Assembly: GCA_019115705.1 (NCBI GenBank)
Contig: DXDB01000046.1
Span: 1 to 51,270 of the forward strand
Length of the DNA stretch: 51,270 nt
Direction: 5' to 3'
From: Candidatus Tetragenococcus pullicola
GTDB lineage: Bacteria; Bacillota; Bacilli; Lactobacillales; Enterococcaceae
Positions within the stretch are counted from its first letter, which is position 1, and the number at the start of each line of letters is the position of its first letter. The notes below the pieces were generated by a model, which saw only the letters and a list, made by a program, of their open reading frames with translations, searched no databases and was not told where the DNA came from. This document shows, piece after piece, positions 1 to 8,687 of this stretch. A program made the translations under genes and the position numbers.

Positions 1-28
1 CAGATTTCAATCTGTGGATAGAGAAAAA

Positions 29-66
29 GCGTCAAAAGTTATCCACTGTGAACAACTTTTGACGCT
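29..66. repeat. Perfect inverted repeat (gcgtcaaaagtt / aacttttgacgc), hairpin without U-tract
   Basis: gcgtcaaaagtt at 29-40 is the exact reverse complement of aacttttgacgc at 54-65; a flanking A-T pair extends it to 13 bp. Confidence 0.8.
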
Positions 67-228
67 ACTAAAATTCGTGTATTTATATGCAATAAAAAAG
101 GAAACAAAAAAATCGGCCGTGAATTGTAACTTTATTTTCTCAACATTTGCTAAAATTCATGGTTATTACTTTTCAAATTCTTTATTTTGCTTCATAATAG
201 AGATAGTAATAAAAATGAGGTGATATTG

Positions 229-396
229 ATGAAAAAATTTGTTTCCGGCTTCGTGCTTGGATCTTTGGCAACAACAACTTGTACATTATGTATGATTGCA
301 GCCATTAAAAAGGAAGTTATCGATCCAATTGAAGAAAAAGAAGCACAAGTCAATGCCAACCGTCGCAGAGCACATCGTAAAAGTTTCAGCAGATAA
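229..396 (+). CDS. DUF3042 family small membrane protein
   Basis: MKKFVSGFVLGSLATTTCTLCMIAAIKKEVIDPIEEKEAQVNANRRRAHRKSFSR; GAGGTG RBS upstream; N-terminal TM plus basic tail typical of DUF3042. Confidence 0.85.
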   Translation: MKKFVSGFVLGSLATTTCTLCMIAAIKKEVIDPIEEKEAQVNANRRRAHRKSFSR

Positions 397-401
397 CAAA
401 A

Positions 402-430
402 AAGACTTGGTTTTCCAAGTCTTTTTTTGT
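402..430. terminator. Rho-independent terminator
   Basis: AAGACTTGG-tttt-CCAAGTCTT followed by T-run; flanked by A/T tracts so possibly bidirectional. Confidence 0.85.
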
Positions 431-828
431 TAACTATTTTTTTTCTTCTTTTTACCGTCCCAACCTTCATAGCCTTCTTTTAAGACATAAAGATTACGAT
501 AACCATTTTTATATAATTTCTTTGCTGCTCGTACACTCAAAGTTTTTGTACCATCATATAAATAAACAGGTTGATCTTTTCTGATAGCTGTCATAGAGTC
601 TTTTAAAACAGTATAGGGAATATTGCGTGCTCCTAATATATGTCCACCATCAAATTCTTTTTTTTCGCGAACATCGATTACTTGAGCTTTACGCATGCCC
701 TTACGAAATTCTTCTTGTTCGATTACCGTGGCATAATACTTACCCATGATAAAATAATAAAGCCAATTGATTCCGATCACCAATAATATAGCTGCTAAAA
801 CGATGATCAATGTATTTAAAAATCCCAT
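430..828 (-). CDS. Rhodanese-like domain protein with N-terminal TM
   Basis: VIDVREKKEFDGGHILGARNIP rhodanese motif. Confidence 0.85.
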   Translation of the reverse strand: MGFLNTLIIVLAAILLVIGINWLYYFIMGKYYATVIEQEEFRKGMRKAQVIDVREKKEFDGGHILGARNIPYTVLKDSMTAIRKDQPVYLYDGTKTLSVRAAKKLYKNGYRNLYVLKEGYEGWDGKKKKKNS

Positions 829-848
829 TATTTAATTCCCTTCCTCAT

Positions 849-1811
849 TTAAATGTCAAGTGCCAAAAAAGCTGCTCCAATCACACCTGCATCGTTACCA
901 AGTTGTGCTAATTTTATTTCTGTACTTTCTTTTACTTGAGGGAAAGTAAAGGTCTTAAAGTAAGCTTCAACCCGACTTCTCAAAAATTCTCCAGCTGCAG
1001 ATACTCCCCCACCTAAAACAATACTGGAAGGATTTAACAAGTTTCCGATATTGCCACAAGCTAGTCCTAGATAATAGCAAACTTTATCAACGACCATCAA
1101 AGCGAAAGGATCGTTTGCTTTGGCCAAGTCAAAGACGTCTTTACTGGTAATACCTTGACCGTCATCTAATTGACGTTTTAATTGTGAATCTCCAGCGTAT
1201 TCTTCTGAAAGGTCGCGGGCAACATTGACAACTCCTGTGGCACTTGAAACAGTTTCTAAACAACCTTTTTTTCCACAAGTACAATCAAAGCCATCAGGAT
1301 CAACTGTAATATGCCCTATTTCACCAGCACAGCCAGCATTTCCATGTAAAAGATTTCCTTCCATGATAATACCGCCACCCACACCAGTACCTAGTGTGAT
1401 AAAAACGACATTAGGATCGTTTTCTCCAGCGCCTTTCCAACGTTCTCCTAAAGCAGCTACATTGGCATCATTGTCTAGAGCAAAGGCAATGCCAGTTCCT
1501 TTTTCAATCTTTTCTCGAACCGGTTGTAGGGTTTTCCAGTTGAGATTGTATGCGCCGATAACTGTTCCTTTTTCTCTATCAACACTTCCGGGTGTCCCCA
1601 TCCCTATACCTAGAAAATCTTTTGGCGTCAATTGGTATAGATCAAGGTGATGATTAATGGAGGTTACAATATCATCAACAATATGAGAACCTTCATCTAA
1701 AATATTCGTATCAATACTCCATTTTTGTTGGATTTCGCCTTCTACAGTCAAGATTGCGAACTTTACTGTTGTTCCCCCTAGGTCGATACCGATGATTTTG
1801 TTTTCTTGCAT
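849..1811 (-). CDS. glcK: ROK family glucokinase
   Basis: IGIDLGGTTVKFAIL; CTCGKKGCLET ROK zinc motif; LGTGVGGGII. Confidence 0.93.
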   Translation of the reverse strand: MQENKIIGIDLGGTTVKFAILTVEGEIQQKWSIDTNILDEGSHIVDDIVTSINHHLDLYQLTPKDFLGIGMGTPGSVDREKGTVIGAYNLNWKTLQPVREKIEKGTGIAFALDNDANVAALGERWKGAGENDPNVVFITLGTGVGGGIIMEGNLLHGNAGCAGEIGHITVDPDGFDCTCGKKGCLETVSSATGVVNVARDLSEEYAGDSQLKRQLDDGQGITSKDVFDLAKANDPFALMVVDKVCYYLGLACGNIGNLLNPSSIVLGGGVSAAGEFLRSRVEAYFKTFTFPQVKESTEIKLAQLGNDAGVIGAAFLALDI

Positions 1812-1817
1812 TTTCTT

Positions 1818-2051
1818 TTATTCCCTGCTTTCTTCTATTCTATGCTCTCTTTGCAAAATGCTTCGTGCTTTTAAATAAGTTTCTTGGTCAATCAAACGCC
1901 CATCATATATTTTTTTTAATTCAATAGCCATTAATTCAATATCATAAATGCGTTTGCCCACATAGACATAGATATTAAACTGTTTTAAAAGTTGTTGCAC
2001 ATCATACAAACTTTTCAAATCGTTCACTTCCCAAATTAACGAATCAAACAC
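1818..2051 (-). CDS. YqgQ family (DUF910) protein
   Basis: 77 aa protein between glcK and rhomboid gene, as in Bacillus yqgQ-glcK. Confidence 0.75.
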   Translation of the reverse strand: MFDSLIWEVNDLKSLYDVQQLLKQFNIYVYVGKRIYDIELMAIELKKIYDGRLIDQETYLKARSILQREHRIEESRE

Positions 2052-2081
2052 TCATTTTACAAAAAAATACTTTCGAATCTA

Positions 2082-2771
2082 TTATACTGGTAATTGATAC
2101 TTTTTAAAACCGATTATTACTAAAAAAATAACAAAAACAACTAAGAAAACGGCAGAAAGGATTCTCGTTTGGGTATCATATTTACGAAAATTAGAAGGTA
2201 ATCCAAGCACATTTCCTAATAATAAGCCCCCTAAAAGGCCACCGATATGTCCCCAAATATCGACGGAACGATCAAAAATACTAAAGAGAAAACTCATGGC
2301 AATAAACAAAGTAAACTGTCTTACCATAGCTTGTATGGCTCGATTGTCTTTAAAATGAATTCCCAAAACGACAAAGGCACCAAAAAGTCCAAATAACGAA
2401 GTACTTGAACCAGCGGATTGAATACCGATTTGGTTCAAAGCAAAACTCATTAAATTCCCTAAGATGCCACTTATCAAATAAATGGCTGCAAAACGCAGAT
2501 GACCATAAACAGCCTCTACTTGTTCTCCCATAAAGTAAAGGACTACCGAATTGACCGCAAAATGCATCAATCCATAATGAATAAATATCGGCGTAATCAA
2601 ACGCCAATATTCATGATAATAAGCGACCAAAGGACCAAACATCGATCCCCGGCTTTCAATATTCAGACCTGGAAAAAGATAAGCCAGTAAAAAAACAACA
2701 ATTTGAATACCTAGAAAAAAATAGGTCATGTAAGGTTTTCTTTGCCATCTTTTTAAACGATAGTCATTCAC
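2082..2771 (-). CDS. gluP: Rhomboid family intramembrane serine protease
   Basis: Catalytic GSSTSLFGLFGA (GxSx) and HIGGLLGG motifs; multiple TMs. Confidence 0.88.
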   Translation of the reverse strand: MNDYRLKRWQRKPYMTYFFLGIQIVVFLLAYLFPGLNIESRGSMFGPLVAYYHEYWRLITPIFIHYGLMHFAVNSVVLYFMGEQVEAVYGHLRFAAIYLISGILGNLMSFALNQIGIQSAGSSTSLFGLFGAFVVLGIHFKDNRAIQAMVRQFTLFIAMSFLFSIFDRSVDIWGHIGGLLGGLLLGNVLGLPSNFRKYDTQTRILSAVFLVVFVIFLVIIGFKKYQLPV

Positions 2772-3331
2772 TGATCAGCTCCCCTTTCTAGTCGGTCGGT
2801 AAATATTTTTTGAATTGGAAAGTCAAATTCTTCTGGTTGCCAATCATTATCAAGTTGCTCACTAAAAACTAAGCTACACGTCTTTTGTCCATATTTTTCG
2901 AGAAAACGATCATAAAAACCACCACCATATCCAATTCGATACCCTTCTTTAGAAAATATCAAACCAGGAACAATCAATAAGTCAATTTCTTCTTTAGGAA
3001 CAAATTTATTTGTGATCGGCTCTTCGATAGTAAAAGCCATTTGCTTATATTCTGTATGATCATCCACTTCATAAAAAGCTAATTGACGCCCCGGTAAGCT
3101 TTTAGGGATCAAGACTATTTTACCTTCTTCAAGTGCTCGTTTCTGGAGCCATTTTGTATCAAACTCAGCAGGCAACGACCGATACATACCGATGACTTTC
3201 GCCTCTTTCCAAATCTGCGATGCCACTAATAAGCAACGGATGATTCGTTCTTTTTCAAGTTTTTTATTCGATTCCTTTTGAAGAGCTTCTAAACGCTCGA
3301 TTCCATTTTTTCGCAATTCATTTTTATCCAT
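2768..3331 (-). CDS. 5-formyltetrahydrofolate cyclo-ligase
   Basis: DLLIVPGLIFSKEGYRIGYGGGFYDRFL motif; start MDKNELRKN preferred to the longer ORF (3358). Confidence 0.9.
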   Translation of the reverse strand: MDKNELRKNGIERLEALQKESNKKLEKERIIRCLLVASQIWKEAKVIGMYRSLPAEFDTKWLQKRALEEGKIVLIPKSLPGRQLAFYEVDDHTEYKQMAFTIEEPITNKFVPKEEIDLLIVPGLIFSKEGYRIGYGGGFYDRFLEKYGQKTCSLVFSEQLDNDWQPEEFDFPIQKIFTDRLERGADQ

Positions 3332-3507
3332 TTCTTCACTTCCTAAACTAATAAACACTATTTTTTTAAACGAAAAGACGAAACATTCTTCTATTCTACC
3401 ATTTAAACCCTCTAATGAATAGGGGGAAACCTCTCCCTATGCGCCTCAAATATTTTATTTTTAAACCAATCAAATAAACTCGAGATAAATTTTGTGTAAC
3501 GTAACGA

Positions 3508-3537
3508 TTGATTTGCGTTATCGCCGTAAAATATAAT
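3508..3537 (+). promoter_or_regulatory. Putative sigma-A promoter (TTGATT-18-TATAAT) preceding hairpin-rich intergenic RNA candidate
   Basis: TTGATT 3508-3513, TATAAT 3532-3537; no ORF follows until rpmG at 3866. Confidence 0.5.
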
Positions 3538-3865
3538 ATGAATCACTCTCAGTTTCTACATTAGTGGTCACTGAGAGGTTTAAGCTTAAAAGCCATGATG
3601 AGATTCACGATGAATCAAGGACGTCATTTTTTAGTCTACATTGTACACAATGACAGATGTGAACAATCGCGGTCTCATGGTCAAAAACAACAGACAAAAT
3701 CGTATGGTCTAGCCGTGTTGGGTAAATTTTACAGTGGAGAGTACCCGTCAAGTAATATTACTTAACAAAATTACACAAAAAGGTAGATTTATAAGACCAA
3801 GCATGGTATGATATTTAAGTCTGAGAAATGTCTTAGAGTATCCTAAAGTTATGGGAGGGAAAAAC

Positions 3866-4015
3866 ATGCGTGTAAATATCACTTTAGAATGCACTTCTTG
3901 TAAAGAACGTAATTATTTAACGAGCAAAAACAAACGGAATCATCCAGATCGTTTGGAAAAAATGAAATATTGTCCACGTGAACGTAAAGTAACGTTGCAT
4001 CGTGAAACAAAATAA
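3866..4015 (+). CDS. rpmG: 50S ribosomal protein L33
   Basis: [49 protein letters not shown]; own extended -10 (TGGTATGAT) and GGGAGGG RBS upstream. Confidence 0.95.
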   Translation: MRVNITLECTSCKERNYLTSKNKRNHPDRLEKMKYCPRERKVTLHRETK

Positions 4016-4023
4016 TCGTCAAA

Positions 4024-4063
4024 AAAGGTACTCGGGATTACTCCTGAGTACCTTTTTTATTTT
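4024..4063. terminator. Rho-independent terminator (bidirectional)
   Basis: AAAAGGTACTCGGGATTACTCCTGAGTACCTTTTTTATTTT. Confidence 0.88.
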
Positions 4064-4821
4064 TCATATTGGGATTTACCAGTAGCATAGTCAATCGTGT
4101 AGTTATCTTGAACATTGTACAAAAAAACATGAATTTCAAGTTTTTTATCTTCTACACTTTTCGCTTCAAATTCTACACCTCTGGGAACTAATTCATCTTC
4201 TTTAAAATAAGGCCTCACTCGAAAACGGACGTGATTTCCTGTTTCTTTCAGATAATTTGCTACTTTTTCTTCGTAAATTGTCATGTTGGATTGATTCATC
4301 TGTTGGGTTCCGGTAAATAAATTTAGCCAATTATCATTTTCTCCTGTAAATCGATAAGCAATCAAATGGGAGCGATTATACAACCAATCTCCGTTTTTCA
4401 TCTTTTTTTGTTTCCAACCAGAAGGCTTTACATTGGAAATGTCACTCCTTTTTTCGGTCGGCATCATTTCTTTTTGTAACATGGCATTAGCAGCTCCAAC
4501 ACGATTATACTTGTCTAAGGGCGTAAAAGTCTGCCAAGTTCCCTCAGCTAAGGATAACTCACTGGAGTCAAAGCCAGTCTGATTATTATTGATTGTAACA
4601 ATGTCATGAGTCCCATCATATTCAGGTAAATCTTCAAGATGATTATAATCCACTAAACCAGAATCGTCTAAATCAAAAATATCTACAATGGAAGATAAAT
4701 CGGAAGTATCGAGTTTAGAAAGATCAATTTTTCCTGAACTAACAGTAAAAACCAATAAAACAATTAGGGAGTAAAGAATTGCTTTGGAGCTTTTTTGCGG
4801 GGTTTGATTTTTCTTGGGCAT
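4057..4821 (-). CDS. DNA/RNA non-specific endonuclease, membrane anchored or secreted
   Basis: NRSHLIAYRFTGENDNWLNLFTGTQQMNQ nuclease core; N-terminal hydrophobic segment. Confidence 0.88.
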   Translation of the reverse strand: MPKKNQTPQKSSKAILYSLIVLLVFTVSSGKIDLSKLDTSDLSSIVDIFDLDDSGLVDYNHLEDLPEYDGTHDIVTINNNQTGFDSSELSLAEGTWQTFTPLDKYNRVGAANAMLQKEMMPTEKRSDISNVKPSGWKQKKMKNGDWLYNRSHLIAYRFTGENDNWLNLFTGTQQMNQSNMTIYEEKVANYLKETGNHVRFRVRPYFKEDELVPRGVEFEAKSVEDKKLEIHVFLYNVQDNYTIDYATGKSQYEK

Positions 4822-4883
4822 TTTAATTCTCTTTCTAGTTCAAAAATAACGAGGATCCACCGAAGGATCCTCGCCGATACTCA

Positions 4884-5336
4884 TTACAATTTATCTGAAT
4901 AAATATCATCTACTTTTTTATTCGGATCGATTACAATGTACAAGCATTTATTTTCTTCACTAATTTTTGTTGATTGATAAAGATTGTCTAAGCCTTCAGA
5001 AGTTTTATCTTTATATGGGAAATAAACGCGATCAGGCGTCCCGGTATGATAGTTGATATCCATATATTCGATATCTTCATATTTCACTGCTCTGGCAAAC
5101 ATTCCTAATTCTAATCCACCAAGATTGATATCTTGTGTTGCCACGTGGTCTCCTTCGGGATAAACTTCAATTTTAAACGCTTCACATGGATGAATTTCAA
5201 CAAACTCTCCTCCATTGATCCGTCCAAAACTTGTACTTACTTGCTTAATCCATAAATCGCCAATATGACGTCTGTCAACGGTCCAAGTTTCACCGTTTCT
5301 AAAATAAAATTTTAAACTTGACATAACTTTTGACAT
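4884..5336 (-). CDS. Conserved hypothetical protein
   Basis: Intact ORF; MSKVMSSLKFYFRNGETWTVDRRHIGDLW start; no family recognised. Confidence 0.7.
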   Translation of the reverse strand: MSKVMSSLKFYFRNGETWTVDRRHIGDLWIKQVSTSFGRINGGEFVEIHPCEAFKIEVYPEGDHVATQDINLGGLELGMFARAVKYEDIEYMDINYHTGTPDRVYFPYKDKTSEGLDNLYQSTKISEENKCLYIVIDPNKKVDDIYSDKL

Positions 5337-5420
5337 ACAAAACGCTCCCATCCTAATTATTATTAACTATTTTCCTACACATTTAGTTTACCATATTCAA
5401 AACAAACCGTAAACGAAACA

Positions 5421-6617
5421 TTAACTTTTACTGAGAAGAGTTTGCGTATAGGACAACAAGTCCTGTTTTTGATTTGGCAATTGACGCTCGAGTACTTTTT
5501 TCTCACAGGCCTCTAAACTGGATTTTATCCAACTGCCAGGTTTCTGTTGAAAAAATTGCAATAAATCATTCCCATTAATAGCTAACTGTGAAAGATTTTT
5601 GATGGGAAGTGCCTCGTATTTTTTTTCTACTCTTTCTAATTGACTTGTTTTCTGATAATAAGGAAGTAATTCTTCAACCAGAAGCGCTTGTTTTAGTCCC
5701 AAGTCGTACAATGTTTTCGGTTGAAAAAAGCCTTCTTTTCGCTCTTGTAAACCAGATAAAACAGCTTGAACAGTACGAATTCTTTCATTAGAACATTTCC
5801 AAGCTTTTAGAAAAGAACGAACTTGTTTTGGTGAAATCTGTAAAGTATCCAGCAAAAGTACCCAAGCTTGAGTTTCCTCTTTTATTCTAGGTCCTTTTAA
5901 TTCAGCAAACTTTTCTAATTCTTTCAAATAGCCTGCCAATCCAGGACAATATTGATAGCACTGGCTAGCAAGTAACATCTCTAGGCCTAGGTTACGAAAT
6001 TCCCCCAATAATAATTTTACAAATTCAATCGTAATTCGTTCCACTGATATTTTTTCTAGTAAGTTATGGTTTTCTTTTATTGCTTCAAAAGTAGTAGGTT
6101 CTAACTCAAAACCTAGTTGACTGACAAAACGCAAGCCACGCATCATTCGCAAGGCATCTTCATGAAATCGTTCATGCGGATCACCAACAGCTCGTAATAT
6201 TTTGTTTTGCAAATCAGTTAAGCCATTAAATAAATCAATCACTGTTCCTTTTTTATTTAAAGCCAAGGCATTGATAGTAAAATCACGTCGTTTAAGATCT
6301 TCTTCAAGAGAGCGGACAAATTGAACGTCATCAGGACGACGAAAGTCTTGGTAGGTCGACTCAGTTCTAAAAGTGGTAATTTCATATTGTTCCCCTTCTG
6401 AAAGAACTAAAACAGTCCCATGTTCAATACCAATGTCGATTGTTTTCGGAAAAATAGCTTTGACTTCTGCTGGAAAAGCGCTAGTAGCGATATCAACATC
6501 ATGAATTTTTTGATGCAACAAAATATCACGTACACTCCCCCCAACAAAATAAGCTTCAAAACCCGCTTGTTCTAGTTTGTTGATAATTGGACGTGCCTTT
6601 ATATATTCCTGCGGCAT
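5421..6617 (-). CDS. cca: CCA tRNA nucleotidyltransferase
   Basis: AYFVGGSVRDILL, DVDIATSAFP, RRDFTINALA, EDALRMMRGLRF; start MPQEYIKARP at 6617 avoids the overlap with the upstream gene. Confidence 0.95.
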   Translation of the reverse strand: MPQEYIKARPIINKLEQAGFEAYFVGGSVRDILLHQKIHDVDIATSAFPAEVKAIFPKTIDIGIEHGTVLVLSEGEQYEITTFRTESTYQDFRRPDDVQFVRSLEEDLKRRDFTINALALNKKGTVIDLFNGLTDLQNKILRAVGDPHERFHEDALRMMRGLRFVSQLGFELEPTTFEAIKENHNLLEKISVERITIEFVKLLLGEFRNLGLEMLLASQCYQYCPGLAGYLKELEKFAELKGPRIKEETQAWVLLLDTLQISPKQVRSFLKAWKCSNERIRTVQAVLSGLQERKEGFFQPKTLYDLGLKQALLVEELLPYYQKTSQLERVEKKYEALPIKNLSQLAINGNDLLQFFQQKPGSWIKSSLEACEKKVLERQLPNQKQDLLSYTQTLLSKS

Positions 6618-6657
6618 TTTTTTTACTTGCACTTTTTTCACCTGCTTTATTGTAACG

Positions 6658-7011
6658 TTATTCTTCTTTTTTCCCATCCACTCGTTCGAATCGATAAGAA
6701 TCGCGTGTATTAAATTTCGCCATATTTTTTTCAAAGGCTTGGGTAAGATCAATTCCCAAAGAGTTTGCCATAATCATAGTGACAAATAAAACGTCTCCTA
6801 ATTCTTCTTCGACGCTAACTATTTCTTCACTTGCCTTTTTAGGTTTTTCACCATAGTAATGATTGATTTCACGTGCCAATTCACCAACTTCTTCTGTCAA
6901 ACGCGCCATTTGTGCCAAGGGACTAAAATACCCTGTTTTAAACTGACGTATGTAGTCATCCACTTCTTTTTGCATTGCTATTAAAGTATAGTCTTTTTTC
7001 AATTCTATCAC
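6658..7011 (-). CDS. MazG-like nucleotide pyrophosphohydrolase
   Basis: LTEEVGELAREINHYYG...EELGDVLFVTMIMANSLGID. Confidence 0.9.
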   Translation of the reverse strand: MIELKKDYTLIAMQKEVDDYIRQFKTGYFSPLAQMARLTEEVGELAREINHYYGEKPKKASEEIVSVEEELGDVLFVTMIMANSLGIDLTQAFEKNMAKFNTRDSYRFERVDGKKEE

Positions 7012-7170
7012 CTCAACTTTTCCATGTTAATAGTACCAAAAAAAAGAGAACTTTCCTAGAAAAGAATGATTGAGAATACTCACATTCCATGCTACATTAG
7101 AAAATAGAGAAACTGATTTGTTAGAAAAACAATGAATTTGAATACATTCTAATTTGGATAAATAAAAGCA

Positions 7171-8070
7171 ATGAATAAGGAGTGGCTTATGCAAGAAAAA
7201 ATAACCCCAAAAATAATTCGCGACATCTTTATTATTATTATAGGAACAGCTATCTTCTGTTTCGGAATCGTTTATTTCAATATTCCCAATGATCTTGCCG
7301 AAGGAGGAGCAACAGGAATCACACTGATTTTACGCGCTCTTTTTGGTATTGATCCTGCTATTTCGACGTTAGTGATAAATATTCCTTTAATACTTCTTGG
7401 AGGACGTATTTTAGGAAAACAATCATTTTACTATACCATCCTCGGAACTTTAGGTGTTTCCTTTTGGCTTTCTGTTTGGCAACGAATCCCTATTGTAATT
7501 GACTTGAATCATGACTTACTATTAGTTTCTATTATCGGTGGTATTATTGCCGGTTTTGGTAGTGGACTAATTTATCGCGTGGGTGGTACTACTGGTGGAA
7601 CGGATATTTTAGCGCGTATCGTTGAAAAAAACACCGGTATTTCGGTTGGTCGTGCTCAATTAATGTTTGATACCTTCGTTTTAGTTCTTTCACTTACTTA
7701 TATTGATCTGTCGAAAATGTTGTACACTTTGATTTATATCTACATTTTTTCACGTCTTGTCGATTCTGTCGTTGACGGTGGCTATTCAGCAAAAGGAATC
7801 ATCATTGTTTCTGAAAAAAGTCAGCAAATTGCCCCGCTATTAATTGAAGAATTAGATCGTGGCTTAACCTATCTAAAAGGCGAAGGTGGTTTTTCCAATG
7901 AGGATAAAAAAATTATCTATATAGTTGTTACCCCTCGTGAAATATCAACAATTAAACAAATTGTTGATCAAATAGATCCAAAAGCATTTATCAATGTTTT
8001 AAATGTTCATGAAGTACAAGGAGAAGGATTTAGTTATCTACGTCCTAAACGAAAACGACACTTAAAATAA
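7171..8070 (+). CDS. YitT family membrane protein (DUF2179 C-terminus)
   Basis: FNIPNDLAEGGATGITLIL, GGTTGGTDILARI, C-terminal DUF2179 region. Confidence 0.9.
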   Translation: MNKEWLMQEKITPKIIRDIFIIIIGTAIFCFGIVYFNIPNDLAEGGATGITLILRALFGIDPAISTLVINIPLILLGGRILGKQSFYYTILGTLGVSFWLSVWQRIPIVIDLNHDLLLVSIIGGIIAGFGSGLIYRVGGTTGGTDILARIVEKNTGISVGRAQLMFDTFVLVLSLTYIDLSKMLYTLIYIYIFSRLVDSVVDGGYSAKGIIIVSEKSQQIAPLLIEELDRGLTYLKGEGGFSNEDKKIIYIVVTPREISTIKQIVDQIDPKAFINVLNVHEVQGEGFSYLRPKRKRHLK

Positions 8071-8077
8071 TAAATAA

Positions 8078-8122
8078 AGCGATGACTTTCCAAGCAATTA
8101 CTGGAAAATCATCGCTTATTTT
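8078..8122. terminator. Rho-independent terminator
   Basis: AAGCGATGACTTTCCA...TGGAAAATCATCGCTTATTTTTTT. Confidence 0.8.
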
Positions 8123-8123
8123 T

Positions 8124-8684
8124 TTAAAAGGAGGCAGGCGTACTCTCTTTTAATAAGTAATTTACTTCTTTTGATAAAAGTAAAAATTGTTCTTGATCTT
8201 CCTCCTCTAGGGCTTGATCAATTTTTTGATAAAGGTCCTTTAATTTTTCTTGGGAGTCTTGCCAGGAAAAGTAATGCTCAAAACGTTCAACAATTTCTTG
8301 ATCAATCGTATCGTTCCAGCGATAATAAGGATTATCCTCTAAGACGCCTAAATAAAGATCATTATTCCAAGCATTTGGAAATAGGCATTCTAGATATAAA
8401 GGGTGTTCCCAGTTCAGTCGGATTTCATGAAAAACTTGGTCGGTATCAGTGAATTTTTTCCCATCAAGAAATAACGCTAAAGGATCATCGCCATATTTTC
8501 TACATTGGATAGAAATACCACGTGGCGTTTTTTCAGCATTTTCAACAAAATGAATATGCGTCAAAATAGCTTCATGATCGGCAAGATAATTTAATAACCA
8601 AGAAACTTCTCTTCTAGAAAAGGAAAGATGGGTTACAAACCAATTTAAAAATCGTTTTTTATCTAACAGACTGATCATTTGCAA
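8124..8684 (-). CDS. reoY: ReoY/YpiB (UPF0302) family protein
   Basis: LDKKRFLNWFVTHLSFSRREVSWLLNYLADHEAILTHIHFVENAEKTPRGI; adjacent to ypiA TPR gene as in Bacillus. Confidence 0.8.
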   Translation of the reverse strand: MQMISLLDKKRFLNWFVTHLSFSRREVSWLLNYLADHEAILTHIHFVENAEKTPRGISIQCRKYGDDPLALFLDGKKFTDTDQVFHEIRLNWEHPLYLECLFPNAWNNDLYLGVLEDNPYYRWNDTIDQEIVERFEHYFSWQDSQEKLKDLYQKIDQALEEEDQEQFLLLSKEVNYLLKESTPASF

Positions 8685-8687
8685 TTC

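Noticed and set aside
192-470. Minus-strand ORF of 92 aa antisense to the DUF3042 gene
   Set aside because: Overlaps a well-supported small gene and its terminator; composition looks like antisense translation.
1225-1650. 141-aa plus-strand ORF inside glcK
   Set aside because: Proline/serine-rich antisense shadow of a conserved ROK kinase; no RBS or domain.
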